Assembly (NCBI GenBank): GCA_041694155.1
Contig: JASMTS010000012.1
Span: forward strand, 186,001 to 250,000
Source of the DNA: JAAZVM01 sp041694155
GTDB lineage: Bacteria; Patescibacteriota; Gracilibacteria; BD1-5; UBA6164
Direction: 5' to 3'
DNA: 64,000 bases
Below the pieces are notes generated by a model that saw only the letters and a program-made list of their open reading frames with translations, was not told the DNA's origin and made no database searches. Position numbers and translations under genes: made by a program. Each line of letters opens with the position of its first letter. Positions within the stretch are counted from its first letter, which is position 1. Of the stretch, positions 10,788 to 20,927 are shown piece by piece.

Positions 10788-12191
10788 ATGACTAATATTA
10801 CTCCAGAAACTATGAGTATATCTGATTCTTGGTCTTTTCAAGATGATGTTAAGTATACAAATAAAGTAATACAGTGAATAAATGAAGAGGTTGTTAGACA
10901 AATTAGTCATTCAAACAATGAGCCAGAATGGATGTTAGAGTTTAGATTAAAAGCACTTGAAGCTTTTAATAAAAGAGATATGCCAAAATGGTGACCTGAT
11001 TTGTCTAAATTAAAACTTGATGAAATTTATTATTTTGCAAAACCAGAGTGAGCATGATCAAAAAAAACTTGGGATGAAGTTCCTGAAAATATAAAAAATA
11101 CTTTTGATAGACTTGGTATACCTGAAGCTGAGAAAAATTCTTTAGCTTGAGTTTGAGCTCAATATGATAGTGAGGTTGTATATCACTCTTTAAAGGATGA
11201 ATTAACTCAAAAATGAGTTATTTTTGATGATAGTTCTATAGCTCTAAATAAATACCCAGAATTATTTAAGAAATATTTTTCTAGATGTATACCTATAAAT
11301 GACCATAAATTTGCAGCTTTACACTATGCTGTATGGTCAGGAGGAACATTTATGTTTATACCTTCTTGAGTAAAGCTTGATGAGCCTCTACAGTCTTATT
11401 TTAGAATGAATAGAAAAAGTTGATGACAATTTGAACATACTTTGATTATTGTAGAAGATGATGCCGAAGCTCATTATATTGAGTGATGTAGTGCTCCAAA
11501 ATATGATGAGGCATCATTGCATGCAGGTTGAGTAGAAATATTTGTTTGAAAAAATGCTAAGATGAGATATTCTTCAGTAGAAAACTGGAGTCAAGATACT
11601 TATAACTTGAATACCAAAAGGGCCATAGTTTGAGAAAATTCATATATGGAATGGGTATGATGAAATATGTGAAGTTGAACTACAATGCTTTATCCATGTA
11701 GTATATTGGTATGAGATAATTCAAAAACTGATATGTTATGAGTTGCATTTGCTAATAAAAATCAAAATCAAGATGTTTGAGCAAAAGTTATACATATATG
11801 AAAAAATACAACATCAAACATAATATCAAAATCTCTTAGTAAGTGATGATGAATATCTACTTACAGATGATTGGTTGATATCAAGCCATCAGCAGAAAAT
11901 TCAGTGTCAAAAATTGATTGTGATGCATTATTATTGGATAATGAGTCAGCAAGTGATACAGTTCCAAATATAATAGTATGAAATAGTAGTTCTATTGTAT
12001 GACATGAAGCTAGTGCTTGAAAAATTAATGAAGATGACTTGTTTTATTTAAGAAGTAGGTGAATTTGAGAAGATGAAGCTACTGCAATGATTGTAAATTG
12101 ATTTATTTCTTGAGTGGTAAAAGAATTACCTCTTGAATATGCAAGTGAAATGAATGTCTTGATATCTATGGAATTTGAGTGAGGTTTTTAA
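10788..12191 (+). CDS. sufB: Fe-S assembly scaffold SufB
   Basis: 467 aa, normal for SufB, the core scaffold on which new Fe-S clusters are built with SufC and SufD. Hallmarks: WMLEFRLKALEAF and MPKWGPDL near the N terminus, GAQYDSEVVYHSL, FMFIPSGVKLDEPLQSYF, the beta-helix segments IIVEDDAEAHYIEGCSAP, and the C-terminal GHEASAGKINEDDLFYLRSRG. The C-terminal His in GHEAS corresponds to the conserved ligand region at the SufB-SufD interface. It sits between sufC and the A-type carrier gene in one operon. Confidence 0.96.
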
Positions 12192-12207
12192 ATAATTAAA
12201 ATATAAT

Positions 12208-12603
12208 ATGAAATTAGATAAAAATACTGTTATTGATCTTATAAATAGAAAAGTTCCCAAGATACTTATTTATTTTTATGATGCTTGATGTAGCTGACAA
12301 AAAGTAAATATAACTGAAGATTTTTCTTTAGATAACAATATACAAAAAATGGAGCTTAAAAGTAGTCCTTTTGATGTTTATGTAGAAAAAAAGGATTATG
12401 ACAAATTTAAAAAATCAATAATAACAAAAACTGTTTCAAAAGATCATACATGAAAAGAAAAAATTCGCTATATTTTTAGTAATCAAGATGTAAAAGATAG
12501 ATGTTCTTGTTGAAGTAGTTTTAGCTTTGAAGCAAAAAAGCCAAAAATTGACTTAGAAAAATTGAAAAACTTAAAGAAAAATTTTAAAAATAACACCAAC
12601 TAA
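12208..12603 (+). CDS. A-type iron-sulfur carrier (HesB/IscA/SufA family)
   Basis: 131 aa. A-type carriers receive a cluster from the scaffold and pass it to target enzymes, using three Cys. Here the first Cys is in DAGCSG (about residue 31) and the C-terminal pair is in RCSCGSSFSF, which matches the family motif C-x-C-G-x-S-F. The core is shorter and more diverged than in SufA and has a Lys-rich tail. Its place between sufB and sufD supports a role in cluster transfer. The family is well supported; the exact subfamily is not. Confidence 0.85.
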
Positions 12604-12605
12604 AA

Positions 12606-13301
12606 ATGCTAATAAAAGAAAATGGTTTTTATTTATTATCAGATTTAAATTCTAAAGAAATAGAAATATCAAGCTGAGTGGTTGCTAGTTTTTTTGATGA
12701 TTGAAATTCTGATATTGATGTCTATATTTGAGAATGATCAAATATAGAGTTTTATTGATTTTTAAAAAATGATAATACTCATAATATTAATTTTTATCAA
12801 AACTCAGACTTTTCAAAACTAAAAGTTAATTATCTTCTTGTTTCTTATGACTCATATGAGATAAAATCAAAAATTTATTCAAAAGTTTTAAGTAATAATT
12901 CTTATGTAGATATTCATATCTTATCATTAGTATGAAATAATTGATCTATAGATATAGATTGAATTGTAGAGATAGATAAGTGATTTCAAAAAATAAAAGG
13001 ACACCTTTTAGAGGAAAATATATTTTTATGATCTAGTTGAAAAATTAGATGAGTACCTACTTTATTAGTTAGAAGTGATGATGTTGAAGCTAGTCATGCT
13101 TGTAAAATAGAAAAAATAAATGATGATAATTTATTTTATTTAAGAAGTAGGGGGCTTGATAAATCAGACTCTGTTAGTATGTTACTTGAATCTAAGATAA
13201 AAGTACTTTTTAATTGTTTATCAATGATTGATAAATCATTTTATTGAGAATTAATAGAAGAAATATTAGAAATTACAAATAATAAATTATCTAACAAATA
13301 A
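12606..13301 (+). CDS. sufD: SufD-like Fe-S assembly protein (short)
   Basis: 231 aa, clearly shorter than the usual SufD of about 420 aa. It has the beta-helix core (repeating beta strands around LLVSYDSYEIKSKIYSKVLSNN) and the C-terminal signature HACKIEKINDDNLFYLRSRGLDK, which resembles the SufB/SufD family motif ending in FYLRSRG. The N-terminal helical domain is largely missing. It starts two bases after the A-type carrier stop, so it is tightly coupled in the operon, and it probably pairs with SufB and SufC. Confidence 0.85.
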
Positions 13302-13360
13302 TTGATTTATTATTTTAAAAAATTATACTTAACACATTATTTATATCATTAAAAATTATT

Positions 13361-13888
13361 ATGAAAAAGTTTTTTAAATTATTTTATAGCTTATTGATGT
13401 TTGGGTTATTAATATCTAGTACAAATGCACTAGATTCATGAACTTGATTTAGTACTAACACATGAAGTAATTCAAGTAATGAATTATCTGTTGAATCATC
13501 TATAGAAGATACTAGTTATATATATTATTATTGACAAGGTTGTTGATATTGTGCTAATGTTGATAAATATATGAGTTCAGTTGATTGATATGAAAAAGTT
13601 AATATAGACAAAAGAGAAATATATTATAATGATCAAAATAGAGAGCAAATGCTTGCTGATGCTAAAAGATTATGATTAGATCCTAGTTCAGTATGAGTTC
13701 CTTTTTTGATAATAAATTCTTGAGAAAATAGTGAAACATTAATTTGAGATAAACCAGTTATAAGTCATTTTGAAAATATATTATGACCAGCACCTGAAAA
13801 TAATAATGCTGCTATAATATTAGCTATACTAGCTGTACTAGCTGTTTTATTACCTGTTTTTTTAATAAAATTATCTAATAAAAATTAA
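13361..13888 (+). CDS. Exported thioredoxin-like protein with CGYC motif and C-terminal anchor
   Basis: 175 aa. The N terminus looks like a signal peptide (basic MKKFFK, then a hydrophobic run to about residue 25). The redox site is GQGCGYCANV at about residues 59-68, the CxxC of thioredoxin/glutaredoxin-like proteins. A hydrophobic span near the C terminus (AAIILAILAVLAVLLPVFLI) would anchor it in the membrane, so the redox domain should lie outside the cytoplasm. The next gene encodes a CcdA/DsbD-like electron carrier, one base after the stop, which suggests that the two form a thiol-reduction pair. Confidence 0.8.
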
Positions 13889-13889
13889 T

Positions 13890-14675
13890 ATGACAAAAAC
13901 TTTATCTATAATTATATTATTCTTTACTTTCTTTTGAATATCTTTTGCTTCAGGAGATATAGAATCAACAATAAGTATTTCTGAGAGAATAAAGTTTTTT
14001 TTGATATTGGTGCCAGCAGCTTTATGAGATAGTATAAATCCTTGTGCTTTTGCTGTTATGTTTATACTGTTATCTTCAATATTAAAAACACAAAAATCTA
14101 GAAAAAAGGTATTACTTGCTTGATTTTTATTCATCTTTGCAGTCTTTATAAGTTATATGGCAATGTGAATATGACTTTATAATGCACTTGCAACAACAAA
14201 TAGTATTTTTTACTTAAAGTTATTTGTTTGAATTTTATGAGTATTAATATGACTAGCTAATTTAAAAGATTATTTTTGGTATTGAAAATATTTCAAAATG
14301 GAAGTTCCTGATAAATGGAGACCAAAAATGAAATCTTTTTTACGCAAGGTTGTTAGTCCTTTGTGAGCATTTGTAATTTGATTTTTGATATCTTTGTTTT
14401 TATTACCTTGTACATCATGACCATACTTAATGGTATTAGGTTATTTAGCTTCAGAATCTTCAGTTTTGAATATATGGTGATATATATATATAACTATTTA
14501 TAATATTATATTTATAATACCTATGGTTATTATATCTATATTAGTAGCTTTTTGATTTAAAAATATATCTGAGCTAAAAGAGTATAAAGCTATAAATGTT
14601 GAAAGAATGCATTTGATAACATGAGTAATAATGCTTTTGATTTGACTATATATTTTATTTGATATCTTTGTTTAA
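13890..14675 (+). CDS. CcdA/DsbD-like thiol-disulfide transmembrane protein
   Basis: 261 aa with a signal-like N terminus and about six membrane spans. The two conserved Cys of the CcdA/DsbD-beta family are present, in DSINPCAFAVMFILL and LFLLPCTSGPYLMVL; both lie in Pro-containing helix breaks as the family requires. Such proteins carry electrons from cytoplasmic thioredoxin across the membrane to an exported thiol partner. The preceding gene encodes a likely partner with a CGYC site. Its place in a suf operon suggests a link between Fe-S assembly and thiol redox state; that link is my inference. Confidence 0.85.
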
Positions 14676-14678
14676 CCT

Positions 14679-15077
14679 ATGTATAATGAAACTATAACTT
14701 TTTATAGTAAAACTCCACCAAACAAATGAATTTTGGATGATTATGATGTAAAGCATTATGAAGATAATGCTGTATGTTGAGATGATTTAGAGATATACTT
14801 AAAAATAGAAGACAATAAAATAAAAGATTTCTCTTTTGATTGAGATACTGCTATAATAACTACTGCATGTGCTTCTATTTTTTGAGAATCAATATTATGA
14901 ATGGATATAGAGGATGTTTTAACTAAGGATTTTGATTATATGGAGGACCTTGTATGAATGACTATATCTCCTAGAAGAAGGCAGGCAGCTGTATTATGAA
15001 TGCTTACTACGATAAATGCTATCCATAAATATATTTGAGATTGAATTGTTAATGATTTTGATGATATAATAGATTAA
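14679..15077 (+). CDS. Divergent SufU/IscU-like protein with altered cysteine ligands
   Basis: 132 aa. The length and order of motifs match the SufU/IscU/NifU-N fold: PPNKGILDDY at the start, AVCGDDLEIYLKIE with the first Cys and the conserved Asp, FDGDTAIITTACASIFGES, and SPRRRQAAVLGML. In aligned family members the second Cys is in F-x-G-x-GC and the third is in K-C-A-x-L. Here the GC position reads TA, a Cys appears six residues later, and the third site reads QAA. So only one canonical ligand remains. It may have a changed metal site or a structural role. Confidence 0.75.
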
Positions 15078-15081
15078 TATT

Positions 15082-15492
15082 ATGATAAAACTATCAAATA
15101 AATGAGATTATGCTATGAAATCAATGGTTTATTTATTAAAAAATAATGATAGATCTGTTAAGATATCAGAGATATCAAATGATCTAAATATATCTGAATC
15201 ATTATTAAGAAGAATTATAGCATTATTGCATAAATGATGATTAGTATATACTAAAAAATGAAGAAATTGATGATTATGTTTGTGAAAAAAGGCAAGTGAA
15301 ATAAGTGTTTATGATATTCTTTTTTATGTTTGAGAAGAATTATGAATTTCTGATTGTACAAAATGAATATACTGTAATAATAAACATAAGTGTCATACTA
15401 CATCAATATATTGAAATATACAAAAGTGATTGAACTCTATATTAAAGCTTTATACTTTAGATAAATTTTATTTAGATACAAAAAATGAATAA
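15082..15492 (+). CDS. Rrf2-family regulator, IscR type
   Basis: 136 aa. The N-terminal winged helix reads MIKLSNKGDYAMKSMVYLL with the recognition helix around ISESLLRRIIALLHKGGLV. The Cys cluster DCTKGIYCNNKHKC has the spacing C-x5-C-x5-C, which is the Fe-S ligand spacing of IscR. Such regulators sense the supply of Fe-S clusters and control isc or suf operons. Being the last named gene of the suf operon, it very likely autoregulates it, and the inverted repeat at 9970-10008 is a candidate site. The 3' end overlaps the next gene by 8 bases. Confidence 0.88.
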
Positions 15493-15760
15493 AAAAAATT
15501 GATACTGATATTTGCATTGAGGATATTTATTTTATCTATTAGATGAAAAATCTCATGATTATGCATATAAAATTTTAGGGGAATGTTTGACTTCTAACTC
15601 TAATATTTATTATTTAAAACCTGTTTTAGATGATAAAAATATTGTTTTTAATATTGATGTTATATGAAATACCAAAAGCAGTGTTTTACTAGAGTCAAAA
15701 ATAATAATAGATGATGAAGTACATGTTAGCTCAAACTTTACTTTTATAAAAAAAAGATAA
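15485..15760 (+). CDS. Hypothetical protein, 91 aa, end of the suf operon
   Basis: Starts inside the end of the IscR-type gene (ATG at 15485, 8-base overlap) and ends just before a strong terminator. The N terminus is Gly/Tyr/Asn-rich once TGA is read as Gly (MNKKNGYGYLHGGYLFYLLD). The rest looks like a small beta-rich domain. I do not recognise a family. Overlap and position suggest translational coupling with the regulator and a role tied to the suf operon, but nothing more specific can be said. Confidence 0.65.
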
Positions 15761-15787
15761 CTCAAATTAAGAGTTATCTTTTTTTTA
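15748..15787 (+). terminator. Terminator of the suf operon, shared with rplA
   Basis: AAAAAGATAACTC / GAGTTATCTTTTT stem with a 7-base loop and T-runs in both directions. It closes the suf operon on the plus strand and can serve the convergent rplA on the minus strand. Confidence 0.85.
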
Positions 15788-16507
15788 TAATGTGTTTAAG
15801 TCAATTTTTATTGATGGTCACATAGCATTACAAACAAATATATTATTTATATATTTACCTTTTGATCCGCTAGGTTTAACATCATTTATAGTTTTTAAGA
15901 AGTAGTTTAAGTTTTCTTCTAATTTATCACTACCAAATGATAATTTACCAAATATTGAATGTATATTACCTTGTTTATCAGTTTTAAACTCAAATTTACC
16001 AGCAGCTATTTCTTTTACTGCAGCAACTAAGTCATTTGATACTGTTCCTGCTTTAGGGTTTGGCATAAGACCTTTTGGTCATAATACTCTAGCTATTTTA
16101 CCTAAGTGTCTCATCATAGAAGGAGTAGCAACACAAACATCAAAATCTAATGATTGTTCACCTTTTTCTATTTCTTCTATAAGGTCTTCACCACCAGCTA
16201 TAGTAGCTCATGCATCTAGTAATTCTTTTGGATTACCGTCAGTGAAAGCACATACTTTAGAAACTTTACCTGATCAGTTAGGTAGGTTTATAGTAGTTCT
16301 TATCATTTGATCAGCATATTTTGGATCAAGATTTAAGTTGAAGTGTACTTCTACAGTAGGGTCAAATTTAACTGTATTAGTTTTTTCTAATAATTCAACA
16401 GCTTCTTTTACACTGTAGCTTTCTGCATTTATTAACTCTGCAGCTTTGTTATATTTTTTACCTCTTAACATTTTGTAATAATTATAATATAAAGGTGTAG
16501 CGAACAT
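15785..16507 (-). CDS. rplA: 50S ribosomal protein L1
   Basis: L1 binds 23S rRNA at the mobile stalk near the E site. The core is clear: RGKKYNKAAELI, SVKEAVELLEKTNTVKFDPTVEVHFNL, MMRHLGKIARVLGPKGLMPNPKAGT, and the C-terminal VKPSGSKGKYINNIFVCNAMGPSIKID. The start is a choice. ATG at 16507 has an AAGGAAGA Shine-Dalgarno-like site at a good distance and gives 240 aa. ATG at 16471 gives MLRGKKYNK, which fits the usual L1 start, and 228 aa. I keep the upstream ATG because of the ribosome binding site. The usual partner rplK is not nearby. Confidence 0.94.
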
Positions 16508-16563
16508 ATTTGTTCTTCCTTAATAGGCTGCTAGATTATATATAAAAAGTATAAAATGTAAAA

Positions 16564-16824
16564 TTATTTTTTATCTTTTTTATCAACTGGATCATATCAT
16601 CACTTATTCCATGGCATACATCTTAATATTCTTAATATTCATTTTAGAGTTCACTTTAAAGCTCATTTTTTTTCAACTGATTCTATCATATATTGACTAC
16701 AACTAGGTATATGCTTGCAATAAGGTGCATTATTCATACTTTTTGCCCATATACTATGGTCAGGTGATAAGTACTTTTGATATTTTTTTACCAATTTTAT
16801 TATTAATTGTTGTAATATTTTCAT
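16564..16824 (-). CDS. yidD: Membrane protein insertion efficiency factor YidD
   Basis: 86 aa, normal for YidD, a small protein at the inner face of the membrane that helps YidC insert proteins. The family pattern is present: an N-terminal amphipathic helix (LVKKYQKYLSPDHS), then Cys-containing CKHIPSCSQYMIESVEKKGALKGTLKGILRILRCMPWNKGGYDPV. PSCSxYxxExxxxxG and RILRCxPWxxGGxDPV are the signature segments. Four or more of the Gly are TGA. It lies between rplT and rplA on the minus strand with its own gaps on both sides. Confidence 0.95.
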
Positions 16825-16844
16825 ATATTTTTTAGATTAAAATA

Positions 16845-16869
16845 AAACTCCTAATATTAATAGGAGTTT
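16845..16869 (-). terminator. Terminator after rplT
   Basis: AAACTCCTA / TAGGAGTTT hairpin with T-rich flanks on both strands. It closes the rpsT-infC-rpmI-rplT operon, which ends at 16885. Confidence 0.7.
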
Positions 16870-16884
16870 TTATTTTTTCAAATA

Positions 16885-17229
16885 TTATTTAACTGATTCA
16901 ACAATATTTGAGAAAACTTTTGGGTTTGAAATAGCTAAGTTTGATAAAACTTTTCTATTTAATGTTACATTATTTTTATAAAGAGCATTTATTAATTTTG
17001 AATAACTCATACCATTTTGTCTTGATGCAATGTTAATTCTAACATTCCATAATCTTCTAAAATCTCTTTTCTTTTTTCTTCTACCGATATAAGCATTTGT
17101 TCCAGCTTTCATCCAAGCATTTTTAGCTCTAGAGAAAACTTTAGAATTAAGCATTCTATATCATTTTGTAGATTTTAAGATTTTATTATGTCTTTTTTTT
17201 GTCATTAGACCTCTTTTAACTCTAACCAT
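16885..17229 (-). CDS. rplT: 50S ribosomal protein L20
   Basis: 114 aa. L20 binds 23S rRNA early in 50S assembly. The start MVRVKRGLMTKKRHNKILKSTKGYRMLNSKVFSRAKNAWMKAG is typical, with the long basic N-terminal helix, followed by RRKKKRDFRRLWNVRINIASRQNGMSYSKLINAL. It is the last gene of the classical infC-rpmI-rplT order, here preceded by rpsT. In other bacteria L20 represses this operon; I cannot tell whether that holds here. Confidence 0.96.
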
Positions 17230-17273
17230 CTTAGTTTACTGTTATATTTTAATATTTTAATATTTACTAATTC

Positions 17274-17468
17274 CTACATATGAGGTAATTGTTGTTTTAT
17301 TTTTTTAGTTTCAGATGAAGAAACTATAACACCATATTTATTTCTACCTTTAGATTTTTTAGATTTATCTGAAAGTAAGTGTCTTTTCCAAGCTTTATCT
17401 ACTTTGAATTTACCTTTTCCAGTAACTCTAACTCTTTTTTTAACTCAACTTCTAGTTTTTAAAGTCAT
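17274..17468 (-). CDS. rpmI: 50S ribosomal protein L35
   Basis: 64 aa, the normal length. Starts MTLKTRSGVKKRVRVTGKGKFK and continues with WKRHLLSDKSKKSKGRNKYGVI, matching the L35 pattern of a basic protein with KxxSxKxKRRL-like middle. It lies between infC and rplT, the conserved position. Confidence 0.93.
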
Positions 17469-17493
17469 AATTGTATATTTACAGTTATAAAAA

Positions 17494-18006
17494 TTATTTA
17501 ATAGGTTTTAACATTGCATTGAATGTATTACCACTTTTTTTGATTTGTCATTCCAGTTTGTAAACATCACTTAATGATTCTACAAAATTGTGTATTTTTT
17601 CATTAGCTATTGATTCATAATGATTTTCTCTTCATCTAAGCATTAGACTAACTTTTAAAGGGTGTCACAATTTACCAAACTTCTCAGCTTGTTTTCTTCT
17701 TATTTCTAAATCATGATCTCATATTTTAAAAGTAATCCTAATGTTTTTTAAATCAGGAGCTTTTCATTTTTGCTTATTTTTTTGTTCTTGCTTTTTTTGT
17801 CTATACAAAAACTTTCAATAATCTAATATTTTTACTATAGTCAAATCTCATTTTTTTCACATCTCCATAAGATCAAGGCTTTTTTCCGAAGCCATCTCTC
17901 TTGCTTGTTCCATTTTCATTTCTCAAAGATTTTCTCATTCTTCATTGATCAACTGTATATTTTTAGCTACAATTTGATCATTAATTAATCTCTTTTTTTC
18001 TTTCAA
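17494..18006 (-). CDS. infC: Translation initiation factor IF-3, non-ATG start
   Basis: 170 aa if started at TTG (18006). IF-3 binds the 30S subunit and checks the start codon. Core motifs: RLINDQIVAKNIQLINEEGENLG, MASEKSLDLMEM, VKILDYGKFLYRQKKQEQKNK and FKIGDHDLEIRRKQAEKFGKLGHPLKVSLMLRGREN. No ATG exists between the upstream in-frame stop and the conserved N terminus. The only starts are TTG at 18006 or ATT at 18009, two adjacent codons. Non-AUG starts of infC are known as the basis of IF-3 autoregulation (AUU in E. coli), so this is probably regulatory rather than an error. Confidence 0.95.
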
Positions 18007-18023
18007 AATGAATTTTTTAATAA

Positions 18024-18323
18024 TTAAGATAGATTTTTAAGCATTTTTACAAATTTTGCTTTTTTTCTAGAACCATTATTTTTGTGAATTATATTTTTTT
18101 TCACTAATTTATCTATTATAGATTGTAATCCAGATTGTATATTTTTTCAATCTTTATCTTTTTTATTTTCAAAAATTTCTTTTGCAGCTTTTACATCACC
18201 GGCTTTTATAGCTTTTTCAAAAGATAATCTTGATTCTCTATATAGATCTCTAAAATGGTCATTTCTAGCTTTTCTTTTATGGTTTTGTCTTAATTGTTTT
18301 TTTGCTGACGCTATTATTGGCAT
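18024..18323 (-). CDS. rpsT: 30S ribosomal protein S20
   Basis: 99 aa. Starts MPIIASAKKQLRQNHKRKARN, the typical basic three-helix S20, with KAIKAGDVKAAKEIF and a C-terminal basic IIHKNNGSRKKAKFVKML. It is the first gene of the rpsT-infC-rpmI-rplT unit; infC starts 15 bases downstream. Usually rpsT is alone, so its fusion to the infC operon is specific to this lineage. A good promoter lies upstream at 18415-18442. Confidence 0.94.
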
Positions 18324-18359
18324 AGACTAATTTATTTAATAATAAAAGTAATTTTTTAT

Positions 18360-18393
18360 TAAATAGCCTTTTTTGAGAGGATGGGGCTATTTA
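18360..18393 (-). promoter_or_regulatory. Hairpin in the rpsT-infC leader
   Basis: AAATAGCC / GGCTATTT arms around a 16-18-base loop in the leader between the promoter at 18415-18442 and the rpsT start. It has no T-run. It may be a site for ribosomal-protein feedback on this operon; this is inferred from position only. Confidence 0.35.
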
Positions 18394-18414
18394 ATGAGTC
18401 TCTTTTGTGCAGGA

Positions 18415-18442
18415 ATTATATAGAAAAGATTAAAATAGTCAA
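18415..18442 (-). promoter_or_regulatory. Sigma-70 promoter of the rpsT-infC operon
   Basis: On the minus strand TTGACT (18437-18442) and a perfect TATAAT (18415-18420) are separated by 16 bases. The leader to the rpsT ATG would be about 85 bases. It sits in the gap between pheT and rpsT. Confidence 0.6.
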
Positions 18443-18450
18443 AAGTTTTT

Positions 18451-20787
18451 TTATCTTAATTCTCAACCTATTTTTTCTACATTTTTTATTATTTTTTCTA
18501 TGATTACTGCCTTATCTTTGTCATCTAATGTTTTGTCCATAGATTGTATATATATTTTGAATGTTATACTTCTATTTTCTCATAGTTTTTCTTTATTTTC
18601 ATATATATCTATTATTTTAACTTTATTTATTAAGCTGTTATCTGATTTCTCTATAGTTGATTTTATTTTGCTTGATTCTAATTTTTTAGGTACTACAAAA
18701 TTTAGATCAAAATTGTTCTCTTGATATGTTGATATTTCTTTGTATTTTTTTATTGAATATAGTGCATCTTCAATTAATATTGCATCTATTTCAAAAAATC
18801 AATATCTATCTTTTATGTCAAAATTATTAAGTACTTTAGGACTTATTTCTCATATATATCATACACTTTTTCATCTAATAATTAATTCTGCAGTTCTTCA
18901 TTTATGAGCAAAACTAGGTATATTCTCTGGTGTTGTAAATTCAAATTTAAATATTCATACTGATTTCAGAAAGTTTGATATTATTTCTTGAGTCTCATAA
19001 TATCAAATATTATTACTTTTATTTAATCATGATATTACAAGAGTTTCTTTGATATTGTTTTCATCCTTTTTTATAAATGTCTTTTCTATCTCAAATACTT
19101 TAATATTTTCAAAATTTATTTGATTTTTTTCAACTGTATCCAAAAGATTTGGTATCAAACTTCATCTAAGGTGAGTTAATTCCTCTGATAAAGCATTTTT
19201 CATTGATATTAGATTTTCAGTATTATCAAGACATTTTTCCATTATATCTTGATTCAAAAAAGAGTAGTTATATATATCAAAAAATCAGTTATCAGTAAAA
19301 AACTTCCTAGTATCATTTTTGAGTTTATATAAATTACTTTGTGTAACTGCTCATAAGTTTATTTCTGGTATTGTCGATTGTATTTTGTTATATCATGTTA
19401 TTCTTGCAATTTCTTCAGCTATATCAGCCTTAAAATTTAAATCTTTTCTCCAAAAAGGTATATTTAGTTTATTTCAATTTTTAGTTATTCATAAATTATC
19501 TAATATTTTTAGTATATCTTCTTCTGAATAACTTTTTCATATTAAATTATTTAAAAAACTTACATCATAATCTATTTCAATATTTTTTTCAGGATTATTA
19601 TTGATGTCTGTATACTCTTTTATTTTTATTCAATCTATATTTTTTTCTAATTCGTCTACTATTAAAGATAATCAATGTATTTGTAATCAGTTAACTATAT
19701 CTTTTTCAAATACATTTAATGAGTCTGTTCTTATTCATAATCTTTTTCATGTTTTTCTTATTACCGATTGTTCAAACTTTGCTGATTCAATAATTATATT
19801 TTTTGTTTCATTGCTAACTGCAGAGCTTTTTCATCATATAATTCAACCAAGTGCTAATATTTTTTCACTATCAGCAATTACTATGTCTTGACTATTTAAT
19901 TCATATTCATTATCGTTTAATGCTATAAATTTTTCTCAGTCTTTTGCATATCTAATTTCTATTTTTCATTTTATCTTATCAGCATCAAAACAGTGTGTAG
20001 GTTGACCATATAAGTATAATGAATAGTTTGATACATCTACTAATAATCATTTTGAATCTACTTCAGCACTAGATAAAATATCTTTTATGTATTGAGGAGA
20101 TTCTATGTTTTCTACATTTTGTACTTTAGCTGCAATATATCTTGGTACTACATCTTTTATTTTGTTTTCTATATCTACATTATCTAGTCATTTGAAATCT
20201 CTATTAGAATATTTATAGTCAAATTTTTCTCCATATATTGCATATATCTCTCTTAATATTCATATATGTGAAAAAAGGTCAGGTCTATGGTTTATAGCCT
20301 TATTGTCTATTTCTAATATTGCATCATCTATTTTAAAATATTCTCTTGCTGACATTCATAGCGGAGCTCATTCTGGTAGCTCTAGTATTCATTCTTGTCT
20401 CTCATCAACTAGTCAAAGTTCATCTTCACTACATATCATTCATTCACTAACTACTCATCTTATTTTTGTTTTCGCTATTTTGAAGTCTGGAGTTAATTGT
20501 GCTCAAACCATAGCTACAGGTACTTTTATTCATGCTCTTACATTTGGTGCTCAACAAACAATAGAATAAGTTTCTCAATTTACTTCTACTGTTGTACAGT
20601 TTAATTTATCACTATCTGGGTGTTTTTCACAAGTTTTTACTTCTCAAATAATTACATTTTTTAAATTTTCTCATTTTAAAATTATATCTTCTACTTCTGC
20701 TGTATGCATTATTATATCTTGAGCTAGTTCTTCTTCTGATTTTAAATCATTTTTATATTTTTTTAGTACATTATATGAAATTTTCAT
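18451..20787 (-). CDS. pheT: Phenylalanine-tRNA ligase beta subunit
   Basis: 778 aa, full length. The N-terminal tRNA-binding domain is seen in IIGEVKTCEKHPDSDKLNCTTVEV and IVCGAPNVRAG. The B3/B4 editing region follows, then B5 (KNIEIDYDVSFLNNLIGKSYSEEDILKILDNLG), the catalytic-like core (FFTDNGFFDIYNYSF) and a C-terminal anticodon-binding domain (YQENNFDLNFVVPKKLESSKIK). PheT forms a tetramer with PheS and supplies tRNA recognition and editing of Tyr-tRNA. PheS is not adjacent. Dozens of Gly are TGA. The upstream 140 bases are shared with the divergent HD gene. Confidence 0.96.
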
Positions 20788-20927
20788 TTTATTTAATTGT
20801 TTAATATTTTAAATTTAATATATAAAAATATATATAATTTTGGCTAAAAGGCAAGAATTCATTTATATTTTATTTTTTGAATAAAAAATGTTAAAATATA
20901 AATAGTATTTAATTATTAATATTATTA
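20788..20927. promoter_or_regulatory. Divergent intergenic region pheT / HD gene
   Basis: 140 AT-rich bases holding the promoters of two divergent genes. There are several TATA-like stretches but none with a clear -35 box, so I do not call a specific promoter. No hairpin stands out. Confidence 0.3.
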
